Shown here: positions 23,173-33,364 of the stretch, piece after piece
Layout: every line of letters begins with the position of its first letter
How positions within the stretch are numbered: position 1 is the stretch's first letter
Assembly: GCF_012489685.1 (NCBI RefSeq)
Contig: NC_080044.1
Location: 28,996,369-29,060,368 of the forward strand
DNA length: 64,000 nucleotides
Direction of reading: 5' to 3'
DNA from: Lotus japonicus
Lineage: Eukaryota; Streptophyta; Magnoliopsida; Fabales; Fabaceae
The notes under the pieces: generated by a model
The model's input: only the letters and a program-made list of their open reading frames with translations
Told to the model about the DNA's origin: nothing
Databases searched by the model: none
Position numbers and translations under genes: made by a program

Positions 23173-26100
23173 ATGGCTGCCACCACCAGTGAAACTCAAA
23201 GAGATGGTTACAACGCAAAGCCTCCTATGTTCGATGGTCAAAGGTTCGAATATTGGAAAGATAGACTGGAAAGTTTCTTTCTGGGTTTCGATGCAGATCT
23301 CTGGGATATTATTGTGGATGGCTATGAGCGTCCAGTTGATGCAGATGGCAAGAAGATCCCAAGGTCAGAGATGACTGCAGATCAAAAGAAGCTGTACTCA
23401 CAACATCACAAAGCAAGAGCAATTCTTCTAAGTGCTATCTCCTATGAGGAGTACCAGAAGATTACAGATCGTGAGTTTGCTAAAGGCATTTTTGATTCTC
23501 TGAAGATGTCTCATGAAGGAAACAAGAAAGTCAAAGAATCAAAGGCATTGTCTTTGATCCAAAAGTATGAATCCTTCATCATGGAGCCAAATGAGTCCAT
23601 TGAAGAAATGTTCTCCAGATTTCAACTGCTTGTAGCTGGCATACGTCCTCTCAACAAGAGCTACACAACAAAAGATCATGTCATAAGGGTCATCAGGTGT
23701 CTTCCTGAAAGTTGGATGCCTTTGGTGACTTCAATAGAGCTCACGAGAGACGTTGAGAATATGAGTTTAGAAGAACTCATCAGCATTTTGAAATGCCATG
23801 AGCTGAAGCGCTCAGAGATGCAAGATCTCAGGAAAAAGTCCATAGCCTTGAAATCCAAATCTGAAAAGGCTAAGGTTGAGAAGTCAAAGGCTCTTCAAGC
23901 TGAAGAAGAAGAATCTGAAGAGGCATCAGAAGATTCTGATGAAGATGAGCTGACTCTGATCTCCAAGAGACTCAACCGCATCTGGAAGCACAGGCAGAGC
24001 AAGTTCAAAGGCTCTGGAAAGGCAAGAGGAAAGTCTGAATCCTCAGGTCAGAAGAAGTCATCAATCAAGGAAGTCACTTGCTTTGAGTGCAAAGAATCAG
24101 GGCACTACAAAAGTGACTGTCCAAAATTGAAGAAGGACAAGAAGCCAAAGAAGCACTTCAAGACCAAGAAGAGTCTGATGGTGACATTTGATGAATCAGA
24201 GTCAGAGGATGTTGACTCTGATGGTGAAGTCCAAGGACTCATGGCAATTGTCAAAGACAAGGAAGCAGAGTCAAAGGAAGCTGTTGACTCTGACTCAGAA
24301 TCAGAAGGAGATCCTAACTCAGACGATGAAAATGAGATATCCTTGATAGCTCCACTGAAACACCAATCATGGTATCTGGACAGTGGATGCTCGCGTCACA
24401 TGACGGGAGAAAAGCGTATGTTCCGAGAGCTGAAACTTAAGCCTGGAGGCGAAGTTGGCTTCGGAGGAAATGAAAAGGGTAAAATTATTGGTACTGGTAC
24501 TATTTGTGTAGATAGTAGTCCATGCATTGATAATGTTTTATTGGTAGACGGCTTAACACATAACTTATTGTCTATAAGTCAATTAGCTGACAAGGGTTAT
24601 GATGTTATATTCAATCAAAAGTCCTGCCGGGCTGTAAGTCAGATCGATGGCTCTGTTCTGTTTAACAGCAAGAGGAAGAACAACATTTATAAGATCAGAT
24701 TATCTGAGTTGGAGGCTCAGAATGTGAAGTGCCTTCTGTCTGTTAATGAAGAGCAGTGGGTATGGCATAGACGGTTAGGGCATGCCAGTATGAGAAAGAT
24801 TTCTCAGCTGAGCAAGCTAAACCTTGTCAGGGGTTTACCCAATCTGAAGTTCGCTTCAGACGCTCTTTGTGAAGCATGTCAGAAAGGCAAATTCACAAAA
24901 GTCCCTTTCAAGGCAAAGAATGTTGTCTCAACCTCAAGGCCGTTAGAACTTCTTCATATCGACCTGTTTGGACCAGTGAAAACTGAGTCTATAGGTGGCA
25001 AGAGATATGGGATGGTTATCGTTGATGACTATAGCCGCTGGACATGGGTAAAGTTTCTAACCCGCAAGGATGAGTCTCATGCTGTGTTCTCTACCTTCAT
25101 TGCTCAAGTGCAAAACGAGAAGGCTTGTAGAATTGTGCGTGTCAGAAGTGACCATGGTGGAGAGTTTGAGAATGACAAGTTTGAGAGTCTGTTTGATTCC
25201 AATGGAATTGCACATGATTTCTCTTGTCCCAGAACTCCTCAACAAAATGGTGTTGTTGAGAGGAAGAACAGAACTCTTCAGGAGATGGCTAGAACCATGC
25301 TCCAAGAAACTGGCATGGCTAAGCACTTTTGGGCAGAGGCAGTAAATACAGCATGTTACATTCAGAATAGAATCTCTGTGAGACCAATTCTGAATAAGAC
25401 TCCTTATGAATTGTGGAAGAACATAAAACCCAACATTTCTTATTTTCATCCTTTTGGCTGTGTTTGTTATGTTCTCAATACTAAGGATAGATTGCATAAA
25501 TTTGATGCTAAGTCTTCTAAGTGTCTATTACTTGGTTATTCTGATAGATCTAAAGGTTTTAGATTTTATAATACTGATGCTAAGACTATTGAAGAATCTA
25601 TTCATGTTAGATTTGATGATAAGCTTGACTCTGACCAGTCAAAGCTAGTTGAAAAGTTTGCAGATTTAAGCATTAATGTTTCTGACAAAGGCAAAGCTCC
25701 AGAGGAAGTTGAGCCAGAGGAAGATGAACCAGAGGAAGAAGCTGGTCCCTCTAACTCACAAACTCTGAAGAAGAGCAGAATCACTGCAGCTCATCCTAAG
25801 GAATTGATTCTGGGCAACAAAGATGAACCAGTCAGAACCAGATCTGCCTTCAGACCCTCTGAAGAGACCTTACTGAGTCTGAAAGGATTGGTGTCCTTAA
25901 TTGAACCCAAGTCCATAGATGAAGCTCTTCAGGACAAGGATTGGATTCTGGCCATGGAAGAAGAATTGAATCAATTCTCCAAGAACGATGTTTGGAGCTT
26001 AGTGAAGAAGCCTGAGAATGTCCATGTTATTGGAACGAAATGGGTATTCAGAAACAAGCTAAATGAGAAAGGAGATGTAGTCAGAAACAAGGCAAGGCTA

Positions 26101-27432
26101 GTTGCTCAAGGCTACAGCCAGCAGGAAGGAATAGACTACACTGAAACATTTGCTCCAGTAGCTAGACTGGAGGCAATCAGACTATTGATCTCTTTCTCAG
26201 TAAATCACAACATAATTCTACATCAGATGGACGTAAAGAGTGCCTTCCTAAATGGTTATATCTCAGAGGAAGTCTATGTTCATCAACCCCCAGGTTTTGA
26301 AGATGAAAAGAAACCAGACCATGTGTTCAAATTGAAGAAATCACTCTACGGTCTGAAGCAAGCTCCCAGAGCATGGTATGAGAGACTTAGCTCATTCCTT
26401 CTGGAGAATGAGTTTGTAAGGGGTAAAGTAGATACAACTCTCTTTTGCAAGACTTATAAAGATGATATCTTAATTGTGCAAATTTATGTTGATGATATTA
26501 TATTTGGTTCTGCTAATCAATCTCTATGCAAAGAATTTTCTGAGATGATGCAGGCTGAATTTGAGATGAGTATGATGGGAGAATTAAAGTACTTTCTGGG
26601 AATACAAGTTAATCAAACACCAGAAGGAACATATATCCATCAGAGCAAGTACACTAAAGAACTTCTGAAGAAGTTCAATATGCTGGAATCTACAGTGGCC
26701 AAGACTCCAATGCATCCAACATGCATTCTGGAAAAAGAAGATATAAGTGGTAAAGTATGTCAGAAGCTCTATCGTGGCATGATAGGTTCACTTCTATACT
26801 TAACTGCATCTAGGCCAGACATATTATTTAGTGTTCATTTATGTGCTCGTTTCCAATCAGATCCAAGGGAAACTCACTTAACTGCTGTTAAGAGGATCCT
26901 AAGGTATCTGAAAGGCACCACTAACCTTGGCTTGATGTATAAGAAAACATCAGAGTATAAGCTTTCAGGTTATTGTGATGCTGATTATGCTGGAGATAGA
27001 ACAGAGAGAAAAAGTACTTCTGGAAATTGTCAATTTCTGGGAAGCAATCTAGTCTCATGGGCAAGCAAGAGGCAATCAACCATTGCACTATCAACTGCAG
27101 AGGCAGAATATATCTCAGCAGCAATATGCAGCACTCAGATGCTCTGGATGAAACATCAGCTGGAGGATTATCAGATCCTTGAGAGCAATATCCCAATCTA
27201 TTGTGATAACACTGCTGCAATTTCATTGAGTAAGAATCCTATATTGCATTCAAGGGCAAAGCACATTGAGGTAAAGTATCATTTTATTAGAGATTATGTA
27301 CAGAAGGGCGTACTTCTTCTGAAGTTTGTTGATACTGACCATCAATGGGCAGATATCTTTACAAAGCCCTTAGCTGAAGATAGATTTAATTTTATTCTGA
27401 AAAATCTAAGCATGGACTTTTGTCCAGAGTGA
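23173..27432 (+). CDS. gag-pol: SIRE gag-pol polyprotein, intact, intronless
   Basis: A single 1419-codon frame. Gag (UBN2/DUF4219 type) occupies about 15-230. A charged linker follows, then a zinc knuckle C-x2-C-x4-H-x4-C (303-316), which binds RNA. Aspartic protease DSG is at 403-405. Integrase has an HHCC zinc site (H532, H537, C566, C569) and a D597, D660, E696 triad with D-35-E spacing. Reverse transcriptase YVDD is at 1105-1108. RNase H has D1269, E1312 and D1345. All key residues are present and there are no stops. The start has an AAACAATGGCT context and lies 58 bp after the primer site. Between codons 388 and 389 (24336/24337) it lacks the segment with GT...AG ends present in the other copies, so Gag is directly fused to Pol. 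Length is normal for copia Gag-Pol. It should act in cytoplasmic virus-like particles and then in nuclear integration. Confidence 0.95.
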   Translation: MAATTSETQRDGYNAKPPMFDGQRFEYWKDRLESFFLGFDADLWDIIVDGYERPVDADGKKIPRSEMTADQKKLYSQHHKARAILLSAISYEEYQKITDREFAKGIFDSLKMSHEGNKKVKESKALSLIQKYESFIMEPNESIEEMFSRFQLLVAGIRPLNKSYTTKDHVIRVIRCLPESWMPLVTSIELTRDVENMSLEELISILKCHELKRSEMQDLRKKSIALKSKSEKAKVEKSKALQAEEEESEEASEDSDEDELTLISKRLNRIWKHRQSKFKGSGKARGKSESSGQKKSSIKEVTCFECKESGHYKSDCPKLKKDKKPKKHFKTKKSLMVTFDESESEDVDSDGEVQGLMAIVKDKEAESKEAVDSDSESEGDPNSDDENEISLIAPLKHQSWYLDSGCSRHMTGEKRMFRELKLKPGGEVGFGGNEKGKIIGTGTICVDSSPCIDNVLLVDGLTHNLLSISQLADKGYDVIFNQKSCRAVSQIDGSVLFNSKRKNNIYKIRLSELEAQNVKCLLSVNEEQWVWHRRLGHASMRKISQLSKLNLVRGLPNLKFASDALCEACQKGKFTKVPFKAKNVVSTSRPLELLHIDLFGPVKTESIGGKRYGMVIVDDYSRWTWVKFLTRKDESHAVFSTFIAQVQNEKACRIVRVRSDHGGEFENDKFESLFDSNGIAHDFSCPRTPQQNGVVERKNRTLQEMARTMLQETGMAKHFWAEAVNTACYIQNRISVRPILNKTPYELWKNIKPNISYFHPFGCVCYVLNTKDRLHKFDAKSSKCLLLGYSDRSKGFRFYNTDAKTIEESIHVRFDDKLDSDQSKLVEKFADLSINVSDKGKAPEEVEPEEDEPEEEAGPSNSQTLKKSRITAAHPKELILGNKDEPVRTRSAFRPSEETLLSLKGLVSLIEPKSIDEALQDKDWILAMEEELNQFSKNDVWSLVKKPENVHVIGTKWVFRNKLNEKGDVVRNKARLVAQGYSQQEGIDYTETFAPVARLEAIRLLISFSVNHNIILHQMDVKSAFLNGYISEEVYVHQPPGFEDEKKPDHVFKLKKSLYGLKQAPRAWYERLSSFLLENEFVRGKVDTTLFCKTYKDDILIVQIYVDDIIFGSANQSLCKEFSEMMQAEFEMSMMGELKYFLGIQVNQTPEGTYIHQSKYTKELLKKFNMLESTVAKTPMHPTCILEKEDISGKVCQKLYRGMIGSLLYLTASRPDILFSVHLCARFQSDPRETHLTAVKRILRYLKGTTNLGLMYKKTSEYKLSGYCDADYAGDRTERKSTSGNCQFLGSNLVSWASKRQSTIALSTAEAEYISAAICSTQMLWMKHQLEDYQILESNIPIYCDNTAAISLSKNPILHSRAKHIEVKYHFIRDYVQKGVLLLKFVDTDHQWADIFTKPLAEDRFNFILKNLSMDFCPE

Positions 27433-27875
27433 AGATGGATCAGAACCTCTGACTATGATACTTCTTGATCAGAAGATGTCTAGTCCAGAAGGTAACTCAA
27501 TCAGAGTGTGTGTGCCCACTGGTACTGACTCTGAAGCTGAGACAACAACACGTGCGTCAGAATTTCTGATGCATAGTTCCTTGTGCCCGTGTGACAGTCT
27601 GTTATGATTGCGTGTAGATATGCTTATCTCCTGTGTGTGATTGTGTATTTTACTGTTACTATCTATCTTTAATTTTCAACCGTTGATCTTAAAGTGCTTT
27701 TTGAATCAACAACGGTTATTTGATAAAACCCACTATACACACACGTTCTCTCTCACTTCCGGTTTTCACTCTCGCACTCTCTGTTTTTCAAAACCGCCTC
27801 CTTCGTGATTTCTCTCTCGATCACTCCTCATCCTTCAAACTTCATCTTCTACCTCAAACCCTCAACCTCTTCAAA
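27433..27875 (+). other. Spacer between gag-pol and the env-like gene
   Basis: 443 bp with no gene. It carries TCAGA-type motifs near 27433-27550 and a CT-rich stretch before the env-like ATG. The equivalent spacer in copy G (61342-61783) is similar in sequence but not in reading frame, so upstream in-frame extension of the env-like ORF is not conserved. Confidence 0.7.
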
Positions 27876-30419
27876 ATGGTGAGACAAACCAGAAGATCTA
27901 CTGCAGATGCACCTCAGTTCCCTCACATGGTAGTCGGTTTGGCAACGGGTCAACAAGGCTCTGAGAACCCAGCACAAGAACAAGCTCAAGCTCAAGAGCA
28001 GGTTGTTCCTATTGCAGAACGGGGCTGTGCCGTTCACTGTGTATTTCCTCCTGAGGAACTCCAAGTCCTGGCAGAATGGAGATTCAACCTCGACAACTTG
28101 GCTGCTAATGGGTTTGATCTTCGTCCTGAAGTCCAAGCTCAAGGTTGGGGAAACTACTTCAATCGACTTCGAGGACCGGTGTATGAGAAGCTAGTAAAGG
28201 AATTCTGGAAGCACGCTGATTGTGATGACACTCAGGTAGTCTCCTACATACTGGGTAGGAAGATCATCATCACGGAGAAGTCATTCGTGAATCTGCTTGG
28301 TGCAGAAACTGCTCATGGGTATCGGTTCTCACTAACGGAATCGAAGCTGAAACCCAGAACCAAGGACATAGTCAACAAGGCCCTGTACACCACTTTCAAA
28401 CCGGGCAAGACGAGCTACAAGGTGATGGACCTTCATTCCAAACTCAGGATCTGGCACAAGATCCTGCTCAACTGCATCAATCAGCGACCAAAGGGAAGTT
28501 CTCCAGACTACATCAACTTCAACCAGAAGGCGATGCTGTTCTTCATTCAAGACAAGGAGAAGATCTGCCTTCCCTACTTCCTGTTCTCCTATTTGAAGGA
28601 ATGCATCCGGAAGTCTCGCACCACCGCCTCCATCAAGTCAGCCATCAAATATATCCCTTTTGGGAGGCTGCTCTCAGACTTTCTCATTGAAAGCAACTTG
28701 GTGCAAGATTTGATCAATGCTGGTTGCACAGAGGACTTGAGCACAATTGTCAGTGACGTCTTCACTGCCAACTCTTTGAAGAAGATGGGCTTAATCCAGA
28801 AGAAGATTGCTCCTGCTCATGAAGACACATCTTCTGAGATCAGAGGAAGACGAATGCCTCTGAATAACTACCCTCTGTGGACTCAAGCAGACCATCCTGA
28901 AGCCATTAGATGCTATGTTGAAGACCTCAGGGCTCAAGGATTCGAGATTGACCTTGATGAGTTTGTCAGCAGACTTCCACCAGCTCCAGAGTATTCTTCT
29001 CCTCCAAAGAAGAAAACCAAGAGGAAGATGGTTCTGGAAGATTCCTCAGAGGAATCTGATGTCCCTCTGGTCAAGAAACCGAAGAGCAAGCCTGCTGATG
29101 ATGATGGTGATGATAGTGAGGATGGTCCTCCAAAGAAGAAGCAGAAGAAAGTCAGAATTGTGGTGAAGCCTACTCGGGTGGAACCAGCTGCTGCAGAGGT
29201 CAGAAGGACTGAAGCTCCTGCCAGAGTGACTCGATCATCAGCACATACAAGTAAGCCTGCACTTACCTCTGATGATGATTTGAATTTATTTGATGCACTC
29301 CCGATTTCTTCCTTACTCCAACACTCTTCAAATCCCCTCACTCCTATTCCTGAAACCCAACCAGCCGCACAAACCACCTCTCCACCACATTCCCCAAGAT
29401 CTTCCTTCTTTCAACCTTCTCCTACTGAAGCACCTCTCTGGAATTTGCTTCAGAACCAACCCTCTAGGTCAGAAGATCCAACCTCTCTCCTTACCATTCC
29501 ATACGACCCATTACCTTCTGAACCCATCATCCATGACCAAACCGAGCCCAACCAAACAGAACCACAACCCAGAACGTCTGATCACTCTGCTCCCAGAGCA
29601 TCAGCACGTCCTGCTGTCAGACCCACGGATACAGACTCTTCATCAGCCTTCACACCTGTATCCTTCCCCATCAATGTGATTGACTCTCCTCCCTCCAACA
29701 CTTCTGAATCAATTAGAAAATTCATGGAGGTTAGGAAAGAGAAGGTATCTGCCTTGGAAGAATATTACCTTACATGTCCAAGCCCTAGGCAATATCCTGG
29801 CCCTAGACCTGAACGTCTAGTTGACCCAGATGAACCTATCTTGGCCAATCCTATCCAAGAGGCAGACCCCTTAGTCCAACAAGCTCACCCTGTCCCTGAC
29901 CAACAAGAGCCAATTCAACCAGACCCTGAACCTGAACAATCAGTGTCTAACCAATCCTCGGTTAGATCACCTCACCCTCTGGTTGAAACTTCAGACCCTC
30001 ACCGTGGAACCTCTGAACCCAATGCTCCCATAATTAACATTGGTTCTCCACAAGGTGCCTCTGAAGCTCATAGCAGCAATCACCCAGCCTCTCCTGCACC
30101 CAACCTCTCCATCATTCCCTATACTCACCTTCAACCCACATCTCTCTCTGAGTGCATCAATATTTTCAATCATGAAGCCTCCTTGAGGCTCCGCAATGTG
30201 CACGGTCAGACTGATCTCAGTGAGAATGCTGACAATGTGGCTGATGAGTGGAACAATTTGAGCACTTGGCTAGTGGCTCAGTTTCCCGTTATGCTGCAGC
30301 TCCTGCATGCAGAGGGCAGTCAGAGCATTGAGGCTGCAAAGCAAAGGTTTGCTAGGAGGGTGGCTCTTCACGAACTAGAACAGAGAAACAAGCTTCTTGA
30401 AGCCATTGAAGAAGCCTAG
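27876..30419 (+). CDS. SIRE env-like protein with plant-transposon-protein domain
   Basis: 847 codons from ATG 27876 (AAAATGG context). I prefer this start to in-frame 27720 because only from here on are copies B, G and D alike. Residues about 80-370 hold the core shared with 'putative plant transposon protein' (Transposase_32-like) sequences: the GWGNYFNRLRGPVYEKLVKEFWKHAD region, LLGAE, then SYLKECIRKSRTTASIKSAI. After this come a Lys-rich nuclear-localisation-like run (PPKKKQKKVRI), a long Pro/Ser/Thr/Glu-rich disordered part, and a C-terminal helical region. No signal peptide or transmembrane helix is visible, so 'envelope' is a positional name only. It ends at TAG 30417-30419, after which the same frame continues for another 101 codons. 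Expression would need a subgenomic or spliced RNA, since it is the second ORF. Confidence 0.85.
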   Translation: MVRQTRRSTADAPQFPHMVVGLATGQQGSENPAQEQAQAQEQVVPIAERGCAVHCVFPPEELQVLAEWRFNLDNLAANGFDLRPEVQAQGWGNYFNRLRGPVYEKLVKEFWKHADCDDTQVVSYILGRKIIITEKSFVNLLGAETAHGYRFSLTESKLKPRTKDIVNKALYTTFKPGKTSYKVMDLHSKLRIWHKILLNCINQRPKGSSPDYINFNQKAMLFFIQDKEKICLPYFLFSYLKECIRKSRTTASIKSAIKYIPFGRLLSDFLIESNLVQDLINAGCTEDLSTIVSDVFTANSLKKMGLIQKKIAPAHEDTSSEIRGRRMPLNNYPLWTQADHPEAIRCYVEDLRAQGFEIDLDEFVSRLPPAPEYSSPPKKKTKRKMVLEDSSEESDVPLVKKPKSKPADDDGDDSEDGPPKKKQKKVRIVVKPTRVEPAAAEVRRTEAPARVTRSSAHTSKPALTSDDDLNLFDALPISSLLQHSSNPLTPIPETQPAAQTTSPPHSPRSSFFQPSPTEAPLWNLLQNQPSRSEDPTSLLTIPYDPLPSEPIIHDQTEPNQTEPQPRTSDHSAPRASARPAVRPTDTDSSSAFTPVSFPINVIDSPPSNTSESIRKFMEVRKEKVSALEEYYLTCPSPRQYPGPRPERLVDPDEPILANPIQEADPLVQQAHPVPDQQEPIQPDPEPEQSVSNQSSVRSPHPLVETSDPHRGTSEPNAPIINIGSPQGASEAHSSNHPASPAPNLSIIPYTHLQPTSLSECINIFNHEASLRLRNVHGQTDLSENADNVADEWNNLSTWLVAQFPVMLQLLHAEGSQSIEAAKQRFARRVALHELEQRNKLLEAIEEA

Positions 30420-30725
30420 AGAAAGAAAGAACAAGACGAAGAAGCTGCACGTCAAGCAGCAGCTAAGGCTGAACAAGCAAGACTTGAGGCAGAGCGTCTT
30501 GAAGCTGAGGCTGAGGCAGAGCGACTTGCACCAGTTATGTTTACTCCTGCTGCTTCTGCTTCCATTCCAGAACCTCAAGCTGCTCAGAACGTTCCTTCCA
30601 GCTCTACTCAGACAAGCTCATCCAGACTCGACATCATGGAACAACGTCTTGACACTCATGAATCCATGCTGATTGAGATGAAGCAAATGATGATGGAACT
30701 TCTGCGCCGTACTGACAAACCTTAG
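30420..30725 (+). other. In-frame continuation of the env-like ORF after a TAG
   Basis: Immediately after the TAG the same frame runs 101 codons to TAG 30723-30725. It encodes an Ala/Glu/Arg coiled-coil stretch (EEAARQAAAKAEQ, EAERLEAEAEAERL) and a final helix (DIMEQRLDTHESMLIEMKQM). The composition continues the helix before the stop, so this is probably the natural C-terminus cut by a recent nonsense change, or a read-through extension. Confidence 0.7.
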
Positions 30726-30943
30726 TCTTAGGATCTCTTCTTTTTCTTCTTTCGTTTACTTTGTTTTCCTTTTTGTTAAACTCTGTTTATTCTTTTTAAT
30801 TACTTATTTTCATTTGTTCGTTTGTGATTCTATATGCATATATCTATATATATTTGTGTCACATATGTTTGCAAAACCTGGTTTATTCATAATTGTTCTA
30901 TGTTTACATCATACTTCTTTCCATCATACATTATTCCCTATAT

Positions 30944-31336
30944 CTAGAATGGAGGATCCTTCCTCATTCTTCTGCATTCTTGGCGCTGCTCCACTCTTTC
31001 CTTCTCCAGACGATCCAGTGTATACTCTATGTTGCCGAGTCTGATGCTCAGCTCCTCTCTCTCTAGACTATCTTCTGTCGTCTTAAGTCTCTTTTCCACA
31101 GTCTCCTTCTCTTCCAGCAGATTCAGCTCCCGCTGGCAAAGCCCCTGAATCTCCTCCACGAAGCAGAGGAACTCCTTCAGATCTTTCTCCATCTCTGGAC
31201 CAAGATCTTCTTCCAGCAGTGTCTTCGTCAGCTCTTGTATGGTCTTTGTACCATCGGGATGCCTAATATTGAGGAACATATCTTCCTCAAAAGCCTTCCT
31301 TCTGAGCTCTTCTAATGTCGTTCTGTATGATGCCAT
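30944..31336 (-). CDS. Antisense ORF of element B, coiled-coil protein, 130 codons
   Basis: It lies on the strand opposite to gag-pol, between the env-like gene and the 3' LTR. The chosen start is ATG 31336 (AAAAAAATGGCA, a good plant context); the frame is open further upstream to 31411. The product (MASYRTTLEELRRKAFEED...) is charged and helical, with heptad-like Leu/Glu/Lys spacing throughout (for example KRLKTTEDSLEREEL). No membrane segment or known catalytic motif is seen. Antisense ORFs in this position are known from some plant LTR elements (Ty3 Tat group), but I do not recognise this family. Element D has a deletion here and G is cut by the gap, so conservation cannot be tested in the window. 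Confidence 0.5.
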   Translation of the reverse strand: MASYRTTLEELRRKAFEEDMFLNIRHPDGTKTIQELTKTLLEEDLGPEMEKDLKEFLCFVEEIQGLCQRELNLLEEKETVEKRLKTTEDSLEREELSIRLGNIEYTLDRLEKERVEQRQECRRMRKDPPF

Positions 31337-31586
31337 TTTTTTCTTACTGAAAATTATTCGAGGTGTGAAGCTTACCTTTCTCTCCAACGTTTCTTTTCTT
31401 ATAGGCTTCACTTTCTCTCTGAAAGTTAATGCTCCTACAGTTTCTCGCGGTTAAGTTCTTGGTAACTGACCCTTCTATTTACTCACTTGACCGGTGGTAA
31501 ACGTTCATCCCTTGCATTAACTCTCCTATTTATTTTCGCCTAACTCTGATTCTTACATCATTTTCATTTTCCTTAAACTTAGACCT

Positions 31587-32145
31587 TCTCTAAGGGGGAG
31601 TACCTTGTACTTCAAGCTAAGTTTTTCACACCCCAAGCTTTTTGCTTATGACAAAAAGGGGGAGTAAACCCAGTTTTTGATGTGTAAGATGTGTTAGTGT
31701 GACTTATTTTTCTTTTGGAGATTTTAAGAGTTCCACCTTCATGACCATAGATGTGTCACTGGGCAAATACAAGGAATACATTTCACTTCTTCTGAAGTGA
31801 TTCTAAGTTGACTCTGATACCCAAGACTCTGATACCCTGTCTATGACTCTGATCACTTATGCGCTCTGATTATTAGTTTTTCATCTATGTCATAAGCCTT
31901 TTACTCTGAACTCTTATATGTTTTAGCTCAGAATCTAGATTTTACTAACGTTTTCATCAAGTGTTAGATTCAGGGGGAGCTAAACTCAGAATCAAGCAGT
32001 GACTTGAATTCAGAATGAGCAAGATAAACTATTCACATCAGGATAAGTCTTATTCTATATCTCTAAACTCTGAGTGAATTCAGTTTATTGTCTAAGAATT
32101 GTTCATCAAAAATCTTAGTTTTGTCATCATCAAAAAGGGGGAGAT
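31587..32145 (+). promoter_or_regulatory. Polypurine tracts of element B
   Basis: AAAAAGGGGGAGAT at 32132-32145 directly abuts the 3' LTR and is the plus-strand primer. The same core CAAAAAGGGGGAG occurs at about 31652-31664, with shorter GGGGGAG tracts near 31591 and 31975. Multiple conserved polypurine tracts upstream of the 3' LTR are a described sirevirus feature. Confidence 0.8.
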
Positions 32146-33359
32146 TGTAAGATCAAGTTTTGATCTAGTAGTACAACTCATGTTTTGATGATTACAAGTT
32201 AACCTTTTGATATGAACAATTGTGTTACTCTAACGTGTTTTTCTGAGTGTGCTAGTTACAGGCTCTGACCTCAACTCAATCTCACACAAATCAGAAGCAC
32301 TGTGTATAAAGGGTAACCCAAGCAACGCTTTCGCATTCACCATGTTCAGTATGAACAGTGGAAAAGCTTCAGAAGATCTGAAGCTATACAAACTCTGATG
32401 AGGACTCAGTCGCTAGAAGCTCTGAAGATCCAGAAGTTCTGATAGCCAAGAAACACTGAAGGTTCAGATGTTCTGATGGTGTAGAAGACTCTGAAGATCC
32501 AGAAGCTGAATAGTGGAAACTCTGAAGTCCAGAAGCAAGAAACTCTGAAGGCCATGTTCTTCCCTCTGAGTTCAGAATCAGAAGATACAATGGTCAGAGG
32601 ATCTGTGCTTTCCCTCTGACTCTGATCAACCGGCTTCACAAGTTCCAATATGAAGTATTCCCCTGATCAGAAGTCTCCTAGGTTAAAAGGTCAAGTCGCT
32701 ATCCAAGTACAAAAGCAAGTGTACCTTCCTGACGACCTACCTAACGTTCTCAGCCACAGCAGAAGCTGGATTTTCCAGAACTGCCCTCCAACGGTAGCAT
32801 TTCCCATGCAACGCTCAACCCTAATCCTTGGAGTATATATAGAGGCTGAAGATTGAAAGAAGCGGAAAAAAAAACATACGAGAAGCAACACACGCGCAAG
32901 ATATTCAAAATATTCTAAGCTTTCTTTCATCCTGTAATTTATTTAGTTTACACTCAGCTTATTCAGAAGCAAACCCTTGTAAACACCAACCTCAAACAGT
33001 TGTTTGATTTTCCTTTAGGAGATCAAGGTTGATCGGATCCTAGAGAAGACTAAGAGAGTGAATCTTAGTGTGAGCTAAGTCAGTGTAATTGTTAGTCACT
33101 TGTAGGTTTCAAGTGCAGTTGTAACTCTTACCTGATTAGTGGATTGCCTTCATTCTAAGAAGGAAGAAATCACCTTAACGGGTGGACTGGAGTAGCTTGA
33201 GTGATTTATCAAGTGAACCAGGATAAAATCCTTGTGTGCTTTTCTATCTCTATCTTTTGCACTTAGTTCTCGAAAAGATTTGTTAAAATCTTTAAGGTGG
33301 TAGTTTTGTACTAAAAACGTTATTCAAACCCCCCCTTTCTACCGTTTTTCATACCTTCA
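32146..33359 (+). repeat. 3' LTR of element B (1214 bp)
   Basis: Same length as the 5' LTR and identical by eye except G32505 versus C22246. It is followed by TSD GGGTC. Confidence 0.95.
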
Positions 33360-33364
33360 GGGTC

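Larger units (their letters stand above)
21887..33359 (+). mobile_element. SIRE-type Ty1/copia retrotransposon B, complete (TSD GGGTC)
   Basis: Complete element of 11,473 bp with two 1214-bp LTRs, tRNA-Met primer site, gag-pol ORF, env-like ORF, antisense ORF and polypurine tract. It is flanked by perfect GGGTC direct repeats (21882-21886 and 33360-33364). The only LTR difference I found by eye is C22246 versus G32505, so insertion was very recent. It sits in element E, five codons before the end of E's ORF. Sireviruses are the plant copia lineage with an extra region between pol and the 3' LTR. Compared with the three other copies here it lacks a 0.64-kb intron-like segment at 24336/24337. 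Confidence 0.95.

Noticed and set aside
27720..27875. Longer N-terminus of the env-like ORF from ATG 27720
   Set aside because: The upstream 52 codons are not conserved in frame in copy G (61550-61783) or D; similarity begins at ATG 27876.
31340..31380. GTAAGC...TTTTCAG within the leader of the antisense ORF, intron-like
   Set aside because: Only about 29 nt long, below the size plants are known to splice.
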